Assembly (NCBI RefSeq): GCF_008704205.1
Contig: NZ_VXLC01000001.1
Location: 1,347,493-1,411,492, forward strand
Source: Nocardia colli
GTDB lineage: Bacteria; Actinomycetota; Actinomycetes; Mycobacteriales; Mycobacteriaceae
Length of the DNA stretch: 64,000 bases
Direction of reading: 5' to 3'
This document shows positions 25,250-32,477 of the stretch, piece by piece (the stretch's first letter is position 1; every line of letters starts with the position of its first letter). The notes beneath the pieces were generated by a model, which was given only the letters and a program-made list of their open reading frames with translations, searched no databases and had not been told where the DNA came from. The translations under genes and the position numbers were made by a program.

Positions 25250-25951
25250 TTATTCGGCGGCCATCGCCGCGATGGCCCGGGTGACTCGTTCGAGCACCAC
25301 GTCGAGTGATTCGCCGATATGCGTGTGCAGCAGCCGGTAGGCGAGCGGAAGGTCCTCGGCGAGAACGGCATCCAGAATGCCGAGGTGTTCGGCAATGGTC
25401 GTCTCGATGCGATTGTTGACCATGAAGTCGTACATCCGGACGTGCCGGATGCGTGAATTCACCGCCGTCAGCGCGCGCACCATCTCCGCATTTCCGGCCG
25501 CGGTGAGCAGGGTGACGTGGAATTCCTCGTCGCGCACGACGAATCCGGGCTCCTGGACCGGCGGATCGGCCCGCAACGCCAGCCACGCGTCGCGCTCGAC
25601 CTCGAGCAACGCACGGTCATGGGTCACCGCGGGATTCGTCATCGCCCGCTGAATCCCGCCTAGCTCCACCGTGATTCGCAGCTCGTACAGGTCCCGGATC
25701 AACGGAATGCTCGGCCGCACCGGGCTGAACCCGTACTCCTCGCGCTGCAACAATCCATCGGAACACAGCACGGTCAACGCTTCCCGAATCGGCGTCCGGG
25801 AAATCCCGAACCGCGCCGACAATTTCGGCTCCGTCAGCCGCTCCCCGAACTTGATGTCGCCATTCATCAACTCGCTGCGCAACGCCGCATAAACCACGTC
25901 CCGTAGTGGCTTCCCCGCCGCGTCTTCCAGTGTGGCCAACCGTGTCGACAT
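25250..25951 (-). CDS. GntR/FCD-family regulator of the urea carboxylase operon
   Basis: Transcription factor of 233 residues with the GntR winged helix (KPLRDVVYAALRSELMNGDI, ARFGISRTPIREALTVL) and an FCD ligand-binding domain containing the metal-site histidines (DEEFHVTLL and EHLGILDAV, then LHTHIGESLD). It is the first gene of the three-gene unit with uca and atzF, 25 bases before uca, so control by urea, allophanate or nitrogen status is likely. The palindrome GTATAC at 25956-25961, five bases before its ATG, could be part of its own operator; GntR proteins commonly bind GT-N-AC-type palindromes. Confidence 0.9.
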   Translation of the reverse strand: MSTRLATLEDAAGKPLRDVVYAALRSELMNGDIKFGERLTEPKLSARFGISRTPIREALTVLCSDGLLQREEYGFSPVRPSIPLIRDLYELRITVELGGIQRAMTNPAVTHDRALLEVERDAWLALRADPPVQEPGFVVRDEEFHVTLLTAAGNAEMVRALTAVNSRIRHVRMYDFMVNNRIETTIAEHLGILDAVLAEDLPLAYRLLHTHIGESLDVVLERVTRAIAAMAAE

Positions 25952-26250
25952 ACCTGTATACGCTATGGAGCTCGCGTTTCATCGATGTGACGACAGGTTA
26001 GCAAGGCGTAAGAGTCTCCTCACCGTATATCCGGGCCGGCCGCGTGAGGTGGGGTGAGTGCGGTGATCGGCTGCGCACGTGGTCGATGAGCTTTGCCGGA
26101 TCTGGCGTCTGCCGACACTTCTATCGCTGACGGCCTCGATGAGGGTCCGCGTCGATCGGGCGGGTGTGGGTCGATCTCGGGTTACGCAGTGGGGCAACGT
26201 GTCCCGTGGGTAGTGCTCGAAATGTGCTGTGGTGCTGGACTATTGAGGCA

Positions 26251-26754
26251 TCAGGTATTGGCTAATTTGTATTCGAGGACGTCTCGGGGTTCGCCGGCGC
26301 CGAAGTAGCGTTCCTCGTAGCCCGTCCAGGCGAAGCCGATGCGGCGATAGAGGTTGTATGCCGACTGGTTGGTCGGGCGGACGGTGATCAGGACGCTGCG
26401 CATCGCCTGGCGGCGGCAGAGGTTGATCGCCTCGGCGAGCAGGGTGGATCCGTAGCCGCGACCGCAGCTGTGGGTGCGGACCGCCAGGCTGAGCAGCCAG
26501 CCGCGGCGGTCGGGGGTGAGCGCGACCAGGACGTGACCGACGACGAGGCCGCCGACCTCGACGATCAGCCAATTGGCGCCGTGCAAGTCGAAGAGCTGGC
26601 GCAGCACGAAGTAGGGGTAGGCCTGATCGCCGAAGCGTTCGGCCTCGATCGCCGCGACATCGGCGAGATCGGAAAGTTCGGCATTCCGATACACGGGCGT
26701 CGATGACGTCGTCGCGCTGTCCACTCTGCTCGCTTGCGCGGTAACACGAGTCAT
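26251..26754 (-). CDS. GNAT-family N-acetyltransferase (RimI-like)
   Basis: Acetyl-CoA-dependent acetyltransferase of 167 residues. The GNAT core is clear: an N-terminal helix pair (VAAIEAERFGDQAYPYFVL), the acetyl-CoA pyrophosphate loop in VRTHSCGRGYGSTLLAEAI and the C-terminal NQSAYNLYRRIGFAWTGYEE. The pattern resembles RimI-type protein-N-acetyltransferases or small-molecule acetylating enzymes; the target is unknown. Both flanks (about 300 bases to gntR, 184 bases to the SDR gene) hold no other gene I can support, so it is probably transcribed alone. Confidence 0.85.
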   Translation of the reverse strand: MTRVTAQASRVDSATTSSTPVYRNAELSDLADVAAIEAERFGDQAYPYFVLRQLFDLHGANWLIVEVGGLVVGHVLVALTPDRRGWLLSLAVRTHSCGRGYGSTLLAEAINLCRRQAMRSVLITVRPTNQSAYNLYRRIGFAWTGYEERYFGAGEPRDVLEYKLANT

Positions 26755-26938
26755 ATTTCACAGCGTAAGCGTTTGCTCGCTCGGTCGCGGCGAACCCGGT
26801 GTGCACGATCCGGATCGAGATCGTTCACCCGGAGTCTCGCGGTCGCGCAGAACCATTCGCTGACCGGCCGATCGGGTGCGGCCGAGCGGCCCGCGTTGCC
26901 CGAGTTTCACCGGCAGTTTGCTTGAGTCATGGGATGTT

Positions 26939-27676
26939 TCAGGCGGTCGCGGCCTTGACTCGAATGTGCTGGGCGGTCACCGCTTCGGCCTCGTCGCTCA
27001 CCAGGTAGGCCACCGCGTCGGTGAGCTCGGTTGCCGCGCCGAGGCGTTCGGCGGCGCCAGTCCCCATGACGTAACTCGGTTCGTGCTCGCCCTCGGCCTG
27101 GCCGCCGTTGTTCTCGCCCGCCGTCCCGGGACTGACCGCGTTGACCGTGATCCGCCGTTCGGTGAAATCCGGGGCGAGCGAGCGGGTGAACTCCGCGATG
27201 GCCTCCGTCGCGGCGTTTTCGACGGCGTTGCCGGGCGTCGCCGAGCCGCCGACGGTGATGATGCGGCCACCGTCGGCGAGGTGGGCCGCGGCGAGCTGGA
27301 TCCCGTTGAACACGGCCTTGGCCGGCGCCGCGAAGCCGAGATCGAACTCCTCGGCGGAGATCTCCCGTAGCGGCGTGGTGATGGCCGCCGCACCGGTGTG
27401 CACCAGCACATCCCAGTGCCCGCATTCCTCCAGCAGCGCCTGGATCAGCTCCTCGTATTCGTCCCGGTCGCCGAGGTCGGCGGCGAGCGCGAGCGCCGAA
27501 CCGCCGGCGTTGGTGATCTCCTTGACCACGTCGGCGGCCGATTCGGGGCTGTGCGGGTGCTGGATCACCACCTGCGCGCCCTGCCCGGCAAGGGTTTTGG
27601 CGATGGACTTGCCGATTCCGGTGTCCGCGCCGGTGATCAGGGCGGTCTTTCCGGCAAGCGGGCCGGTCATGTTCAT
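26939..27676 (-). CDS. SDR-fold protein lacking catalytic Tyr and Lys
   Basis: Short-chain dehydrogenase/reductase fold, 245 residues. The nucleotide-binding motif TGADTGIGKS is intact (T-G-x3-G-x-G), and VNAVSPG in the second half is normal. The usual N-N-A-G is replaced by HTGA (LVHTGAAAI), and where the catalytic Tyr-x3-Lys should stand (about residues 153-157) the sequence is Glu-Asn-Ala-Ala-Thr, with the Ser still present in GGSATPG. It can thus bind a cofactor but should not do standard SDR chemistry; a sensor, a structural partner or an NmrA-like role is possible. The ATG at 27676 is used; an ATG two codons later is equally good. Transcribed alone. Confidence 0.8.
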   Translation of the reverse strand: MNMTGPLAGKTALITGADTGIGKSIAKTLAGQGAQVVIQHPHSPESAADVVKEITNAGGSALALAADLGDRDEYEELIQALLEECGHWDVLVHTGAAAITTPLREISAEEFDLGFAAPAKAVFNGIQLAAAHLADGGRIITVGGSATPGNAVENAATEAIAEFTRSLAPDFTERRITVNAVSPGTAGENNGGQAEGEHEPSYVMGTGAAERLGAATELTDAVAYLVSDEAEAVTAQHIRVKAATA

Positions 27677-27759
27677 GGCCTTGCCTTTCCAGGTTCGCCG
27701 CTGGGTGCCCAGCAGAGGCCCAGTATGCCGTCCCCGTCCGCCCAAAATCGACTGCTTCG

Positions 27760-28065
27760 CTACACCGTCCGGCTTTCCAGCACTCGCCAGGCGGGCCGAC
27801 GGCCATTGGTGATCCACCGCAGCAGCCATTCCGCGGGCCCATAGCGATACCGGCGCAACCACACCGCACTGACCGCCAATTGGGCCGTGAAGACGAGCAG
27901 AGCGACTACGAATGTGCCCAGTGGCGACAGTGCCCCCGCCGCACCGAATCCGATGCCGGTGAACAGGAGCAGCCCGACGGCGGATTGGCCGAGGTAGTTG
28001 GTCAGCGCGATCCGTCCGGCGGGTGCGAGGGCGGTGCGTATCCATTTCGTGCGCGGACTGTGCAT
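27760..28065 (-). pseudogene. C-terminal remnant of a DUF418 (YeiB-like) membrane protein
   Basis: The 101 residues match only the last quarter of DUF418 proteins: GRIALTNYLGQSAVGLLLF, the second helix LGTFVVALLVFTAQLAV and the diagnostic end WLRRYRYGPAEWLLRWIT. Full-length members have about 380 residues and many membrane helices; here the reading frame upstream runs straight into the stop codon of the Uma2 gene, so the N-terminal three-quarters are missing. It is best read as a truncated gene left after an insertion or deletion next to tRNA-Pro. An ATG exists, so a short membrane peptide could still be made. Confidence 0.75.
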
Positions 28066-28095
28066 CAATCGCAGCAGGGTTGCAACGTACGCGGA

Positions 28096-28734
28096 TCAGT
28101 CGATGCCGAGGTCGAGGTCTTCCCAGGTGATGTGGACGTCCAATGGGCTCAGCGTCTCGATCGCAGTGTCGAGCGGTTCCGTGCGGGTTCGGTGACCGCT
28201 CGAGACATACCTTCCATCGGAGTTCAGCACCAGCCGCTCGACGGAGATCGCCGGGCCGTCGTCATTGGCCATGCGGACGATCCAGTAGTGCTCGATGCCG
28301 AAGCGGGCGTATTCCGCACGCTTATCGATCATGTCCGTCGTAACGGTGGTCGGTGAGACCACTTCGACGACCAGAACGGTATCGGCAATGGTCGGCTTTT
28401 GCTTCCAGCGTCCGCGGGGCTGATCGACGCAGTGGTAGAGGATGACGTCGGGGCGCTTGTAGTGCAGCGGAACCTCCGAGACGAGCATGTCCACGTCGCG
28501 ATTTATCCGAAGGCAAGGGACTGCCGAGGTACGTTTTGCTTCCGCGTCGAGCAATGCTCGTTCGATGTTGCGTGCGACGGCATTGTGGTTGGGTGTGGCG
28601 GATTCGCAGAAGACGACCATCCCGTCCTGGACCTCGACGTTGTGGGCCAGGTCCTCCGGCATCGCCAGGTAGTCATCGATGTCGACCGGGAAGATGTATG
28701 TATTCGGCGTAGACCAGTCGAACAGCTCCGACAC
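28096..28734 (-). CDS. Uma2-family (DUF820) putative endonuclease
   Basis: Protein of 212 residues in the Uma2/DUF820 group, which has a PD-(D/E)XK nuclease fold. The recognisable elements are the N-terminal VDIDDYLAMPEDLAHNVEVQDGM (split here: VDIDDYLAMPEDLAHN, then EVQDGMVVF), the active-site region RPDVILYHC and VLVVEVVSPTT with its Asp and Glu, and KRAEYARFGIEHYWIV. Actinobacteria often carry several copies; the biological role is unknown, though mobile-element and defence links have been proposed. The GTG at 28734 gives the normal length. It lies between tRNA-Pro and the DUF418 remnant, which hints at acquisition at the tRNA. Confidence 0.82.
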   Translation of the reverse strand: MSELFDWSTPNTYIFPVDIDDYLAMPEDLAHNVEVQDGMVVFCESATPNHNAVARNIERALLDAEAKRTSAVPCLRINRDVDMLVSEVPLHYKRPDVILYHCVDQPRGRWKQKPTIADTVLVVEVVSPTTVTTDMIDKRAEYARFGIEHYWIVRMANDDGPAISVERLVLNSDGRYVSSGHRTRTEPLDTAIETLSPLDVHITWEDLDLGID

Positions 28735-28814
28735 GGTGACCGTCCTTCAGTTGGTAGGCGGTGTAATCGTAAGACACATGGCCCCTCGGCAGCTGTCCAC
28801 GAAGGTCCGGAAAC

Positions 28815-28850
28815 GGGTCTGCCCCCTGCCGGTGAAGGCAGGGGGCAGAC
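28815..28850 (-). terminator. Terminator of tRNA-Pro
   Basis: Perfect 15-bp stem GGTCTGCCCCCTGCC and complement, loop GGTGAA, 20 bases downstream of the tRNA 3' end. Confidence 0.8.
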
Positions 28851-28868
28851 CGTTCGTCTCAACCACGA

Positions 28869-28943
<75 letters not shown>

Positions 28944-29029
28944 TGAATCGAACCTGGACTACCTTACAACAAGGACGGTGTAGACGTTAAACCCACTGGT
29001 CAGAAGGGGTATTTTCGGGGGGTGGGCGG

Positions 29030-30778
29030 TCAGCCGTCGTGGGGGCGGATGCTGGTGAAGATGCGCTTGGCGGTGTCCGCGTCGACGGCGTTGGGGACGC
29101 CGGTGTCGGCGGTGATCACCATGACGAAGCTGCCGTTGTCGGTGGGGAACGCGGCGGTATAGACGGAGTACGCGGTGGCGCAGCCGGGCTTGGCCTGGGT
29201 GACGGTGCCCTTGGTCTCCACGAACATGCCGCGCTGGGTGCCGTCCAGCGATTCCAGCGGGACCGGCGGGGCCGGGCGCGCGTCGGCGGAGGCGGTGTAG
29301 GCGAGCTTGGCCGTCCTGGTGCCGAGATCGGTTGCGGCGGTACCGGAATCGGCGTCCTTGGAGCCGGTGAGGAACGACGCGGTGCGGGTCGAGCCGGGGC
29401 AGTAGCCCTTGCCGTCGCTGGCATAACCCTTGCCCGCGACCGCATTCGGCGGTTCGCCGTATCCGCCGATGGCGGTTTCCGGCGCGATGACCCAGCCCGC
29501 GGGGACGTCGTAGGCCGCGCCGCGATCGGGCGCGACGACGACCTGGTAGCCGGGGACGACCGGGGTCTCATGGCGGCCGTTGCTGCTCGGCGTCGGGGCG
29601 GCCGTGCTGGTCTTCGACGGAGTCGGCGCGCCCTCGCTGGTGGTGAGCGCGCTCACCATGGAGGGCGAGTTGCGTTGCGAGTCGGCGTTGTTGGCGCCGC
29701 GCTTGGCCAGGGTCACCGCGGTGACCGCGCCGGCCGCGACCAGCAGCACCACCAGTCCGATCAACAGCACCGCTTTTCCGCGCCCGCTGGGCGGTGGGCC
29801 GCCCACACCGTGCCCGGGTGGCATCTGCTGCGGCGGCGGCCCGCCGAACCCGCTCTGGGGCGCGTACGCGCCACCTACGGGCTGCCCGTAAACCGGCGGC
29901 GCGGCATACGCGGGCGCCGACTGCCATTGCGGCGCGGGGTCGGGCTGGCCTAGTCGGGTGGCGTTGGGGTAGCCGAGCAGGGTCGGCGCCGCTTCACCCG
30001 GCGAGTTCTGGCTCGGCTCCGGCGCACCGAGGCTCGGCTGCCAGAGACCGGCGGGCTCGCTGAGCCCGCGGGCCTGCGGCTGTGCCATCAGGGTCGGGTC
30101 GGCCTGCCCCGGCGCGGCAGGCGGCTGCCATTGCCCGCCGGATACCGGCTGTGCCATCAGAGTCGGGTCGGCCCGCCCGGCAGCCGGTGCCTGCCATTGC
30201 TGCGGCTGTCCGCCGGAGACGGGCCGCGCCATCAGCGTCGGGTCGGCCTGCCCGGGCGCCTGCCACTGCGCGGCCGGGGCCTGGGGTTGGGCCATGAGCG
30301 TCGGGTCGGCTTGCCCGGGCGCCTGCCACTGCGGGGTCTGTGGCTGTGCCATCAGCGTGGGGTCGGCCTGCCCGGGGACGGCGGGCGCTTGCCACTGCTG
30401 ACCGCTGCCGCCCGGCTGCCGCTGGGGTGCGGCGTTGCCGGGCTGCCACTGCGAGTTCGTCGCGGGGGCACCGGGACTCGGCTGGCCGCCGGGACTCGGC
30501 TGCCACTGGTAATTCGGCGCGGGCGTGGTCGACCCACCTTGCTGCCACTGAACGGTCGGATCAGGCTGCCCGGGTCCTTGCGGCGGCCATTGCACCTGTT
30601 CGTGGAACCCCGAATCGCGTTTCCAGGGCCGAGCGGGGGCGGGCTGCTCAGCGGTCTCGGCGTCCGACCCGGCCGGGTCGAATTGATCTGCGCCGTACGG
30701 CTGTTGCTGATCTGGGTGCGCCGCACCGGGCCGGCCCAGAACGGTCGGGTCGTTGCGCCGGTCGTCGAATCCACTCAC
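29030..30778 (-). CDS. Membrane protein with Pro/Gln-rich DPT-repeat N-terminus
   Basis: Protein of 582 residues that I cannot name. The first ~330 residues are Pro/Gln/Gly-rich and disordered, with five copies of a unit like GQADPTLMAQPQ spaced 18-25 residues apart, plus NDPTVLGRP at the very start, PDPTVQWQQ and APTLLGYP. One membrane helix follows (AVLLIGLVVLLVAAGAVTAV, about 335-358), then a Thr/Ser/Pro linker and a ~170-residue extracytoplasmic domain with a Cys pair (YCPG, GCAT). A cytoplasmic disordered arm with repeated threonines would suit Ser/Thr kinase phosphorylation and FHA reading (inference). The GTG at 30778 is preceded by GGGG. It is 38 bases downstream of the metallophosphoesterase gene, so likely in one operon. 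Confidence 0.85.
   Translation of the reverse strand: MSGFDDRRNDPTVLGRPGAAHPDQQQPYGADQFDPAGSDAETAEQPAPARPWKRDSGFHEQVQWPPQGPGQPDPTVQWQQGGSTTPAPNYQWQPSPGGQPSPGAPATNSQWQPGNAAPQRQPGGSGQQWQAPAVPGQADPTLMAQPQTPQWQAPGQADPTLMAQPQAPAAQWQAPGQADPTLMARPVSGGQPQQWQAPAAGRADPTLMAQPVSGGQWQPPAAPGQADPTLMAQPQARGLSEPAGLWQPSLGAPEPSQNSPGEAAPTLLGYPNATRLGQPDPAPQWQSAPAYAAPPVYGQPVGGAYAPQSGFGGPPPQQMPPGHGVGGPPPSGRGKAVLLIGLVVLLVAAGAVTAVTLAKRGANNADSQRNSPSMVSALTTSEGAPTPSKTSTAAPTPSSNGRHETPVVPGYQVVVAPDRGAAYDVPAGWVIAPETAIGGYGEPPNAVAGKGYASDGKGYCPGSTRTASFLTGSKDADSGTAATDLGTRTAKLAYTASADARPAPPVPLESLDGTQRGMFVETKGTVTQAKPGCATAYSVYTAAFPTDNGSFVMVITADTGVPNAVDADTAKRIFTSIRPHDG
30070..30380 (-). repeat. Coding tandem repeats of the DPT membrane protein
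   Basis: Five diverged copies (near 30081, 30151, 30226, 30292 and 30347) of a block whose plus-strand core is GCCATCAG-GT-GGGTCGGC, encoding ADPTLMA(Q/R)P. Spacing varies by whole codons (55-75 bases), so the repeat number can change without frameshift. Confidence 0.85.
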
Positions 30779-30816
30779 AGTTGTCCCCTGCCTGACACAC
30801 GTCTCGGCACGCGACC

Positions 30817-31779
30817 TTAGCGGGCGACGGCCTCCGACGTGGACACGCCCTGTCCGCTGTCCGCGGACGGCCGCTTCGGCGGCGCGGCGACCAGCGTCAA
30901 CAGGGTCGCCTCGGGCCGGCAGCAGAAGCGGTACGGCGCCCACGGCGAGGTGCCCACGCCCGCGGAGACGTGCAGCTGGGTGTGCTCGCCCCACTTGGAC
31001 GCGCCCTTGACCCGGGACCGGTCGATGCCGCAGTTGGTCACCAGCGCGCCGTACCCGGGCAGGCACAGCTGACCGCCGTGCGTGTGCCCGGCCATGACCA
31101 GGTCGTAACCGTCCTCGGCGAAGCGATCGAGCACCCGCGGCTCGGGGGAGTGGGTCAGGCCGATGCGCAAGTCGGCCAACGGGTTCGGCGCGCCGGCCAC
31201 GGTGTCGTAGCGGTCGCGGTGCAGGTGCGGGTCGTCGACGCCGGCGGTGGCGATCCGGATGCCGGAGACCTCCAGGTCCCGGCGGATGTGGGTCAGATCG
31301 AGCCAGCCGCGCTCGGTGAAGGCCGCGCGCAGGTCCTTCCACGGCAGCGGGGCGCCGTAGACCCGGCGGTGATCCTTCTTGAAGTACTTCATCGGGTTCT
31401 TCGGCACCGGCGCGAAGTAGTCGTTGCTCCCGAAAACGAAAAGCCCCGGGCGGGAAAGCAATCCGCCGAGGGCCTGGACTACCGCGGGTACCGACTTCTG
31501 GTGCGAGAGGTTGTCGCCGGTGTTGATGACCAGGTCCGGCTCGAGCCGGTCCAGTTCCCGCAGCCACTGCTGCTTGCGCTGCTGGCCGGGCGTCATGTGC
31601 AGATCGCTGATGTGTAGCACCCGCAGTGACGACGAGCCCGGCGCGAGGACCGGCATCGTGGCCTCCCGCAGAACGAAGGCGTTGCGTTCGACCAGCGAGG
31701 CGTAGCCGATTCCGGCCACGGCCGCCCCGGCGGCTCCCAACGCGGTCGTGCGGACAGCAGAGGTCGAGATTACGGGCAT
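30817..31779 (-). CDS. Calcineurin-like metallophosphoesterase (Rv3683-like)
   Basis: Binuclear-metal phosphoesterase of 320 residues. A single N-terminal hydrophobic helix (ALGAAGAAVAGIGYASL) anchors it to the membrane. The catalytic motifs are in order: D-x-H in HISDLHMTPG, GD in VINTGDNLSHQ, the GNH-like GSNDYF, THSPEP and AGHTHGGQLCLPGY. The usual GNH(E/D) is changed to GSND, so one ligand histidine is altered; some members of this membrane group share that. Substrate is unknown; UDP-sugar or phospholipid pyrophosphates are plausible for relatives. It is divergent from yqeY and upstream of the DPT membrane protein. Confidence 0.88.
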   Translation of the reverse strand: MPVISTSAVRTTALGAAGAAVAGIGYASLVERNAFVLREATMPVLAPGSSSLRVLHISDLHMTPGQQRKQQWLRELDRLEPDLVINTGDNLSHQKSVPAVVQALGGLLSRPGLFVFGSNDYFAPVPKNPMKYFKKDHRRVYGAPLPWKDLRAAFTERGWLDLTHIRRDLEVSGIRIATAGVDDPHLHRDRYDTVAGAPNPLADLRIGLTHSPEPRVLDRFAEDGYDLVMAGHTHGGQLCLPGYGALVTNCGIDRSRVKGASKWGEHTQLHVSAGVGTSPWAPYRFCCRPEATLLTLVAAPPKRPSADSGQGVSTSEAVAR

Positions 31780-31937
31780 TTGCCCAGCATAGGTGACCCC
31801 GTTGCGGAACGCCGAGTGTGTTTACGCACAACCGCTTGCATTCCCGTCGAGGACCGCCCCGGAAAACCGGACCGGGATCTGTCGCAGCAGCGCAAATGTG
31901 GTGGGCGGGTCGCCGGGGACCGGCTACCGTGAGCCTC

Positions 31938-32402
31938 ATGTCGGAACTCAAAGCGCAACTGCGGACGGACATGACCGCCGCGATGAAAGCCAAGGACACA
32001 CTGCGTCTCGCCACGCTGCGGATGCTGCTCGCCGCCATCCAGACGGCCGAGACCGCAGGCTCCGAGGCGCGCGAACTCTCCGATGCCGACGTGATCGCCG
32101 TGCTGCAGAAAGAGGCGAAGAAGCGCAGCGAGTCGGCCGAGATCTACACCCAGAACGGGCGCGGGGAGCTGGCCGCCAACGAGCACGCCGAGGCGCGGAT
32201 CATCGACGAATACCTGCCGACCCAGCTGAGCGAGGCGGAGGTCGCCGATGTCGCGGACACCGCGATCGCGCAGGTCGCGGAGGAGCTCGGCGAGCGGCCG
32301 GGCATGCGGCAGATGGGCCAGGTCATGAAGGTCGCCACCGCGCTGGCCGAGGGCAAGGCCGACGGCTCGCGCCTGTCCGCCGCGGTGAAGGCCCGGCTCT
32401 GA
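31938..32402 (+). CDS. GatB/YqeY domain protein
   Basis: Helical protein of 154 residues related to the C-terminal tRNA-binding tail domain of GatB. Free-standing YqeY proteins are widespread; a role in tRNA-linked or stress metabolism is suspected but unproven. The domain is shown by MSELKAQLRTDMTAAMKAKD, LRLATLRMLLAAIQ, then EAKKRSESAEIYTQNGR and RPGMRQMGQVMK. The ATG at 31938 starts exactly at the conserved domain; the frame is open earlier without a good ribosome site. A strong terminator shared with the convergent ponA2 gene follows 38 bases after the stop. Confidence 0.92.
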   Translation: MSELKAQLRTDMTAAMKAKDTLRLATLRMLLAAIQTAETAGSEARELSDADVIAVLQKEAKKRSESAEIYTQNGRGELAANEHAEARIIDEYLPTQLSEAEVADVADTAIAQVAEELGERPGMRQMGQVMKVATALAEGKADGSRLSAAVKARL

Positions 32403-32439
32403 CGCACCCGCCGAGGTAGCCGCGTCCATCCGCAACGCG

Positions 32440-32474
32440 AAAGGCCCGCGAACCTGATTGGTTCGCGGGCCTTT
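32440..32474. terminator. Bidirectional terminator between yqeY and ponA2
   Basis: Perfect 15-bp stem AAAGGCCCGCGAACC and complement, loop TGATT, with T-runs on both strands (CTTTTCG on plus). A classical intrinsic terminator. Confidence 0.9.
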
Positions 32475-32477
32475 TCG

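Noticed and set aside
29030..32038. A 1000-codon minus-strand frame running from the DPT protein through the metallophosphoesterase gene
   Set aside because: The upper part is only the wrong frame of the metallophosphoesterase gene; the real gene starts at the GTG at 30778 with a ribosome site.
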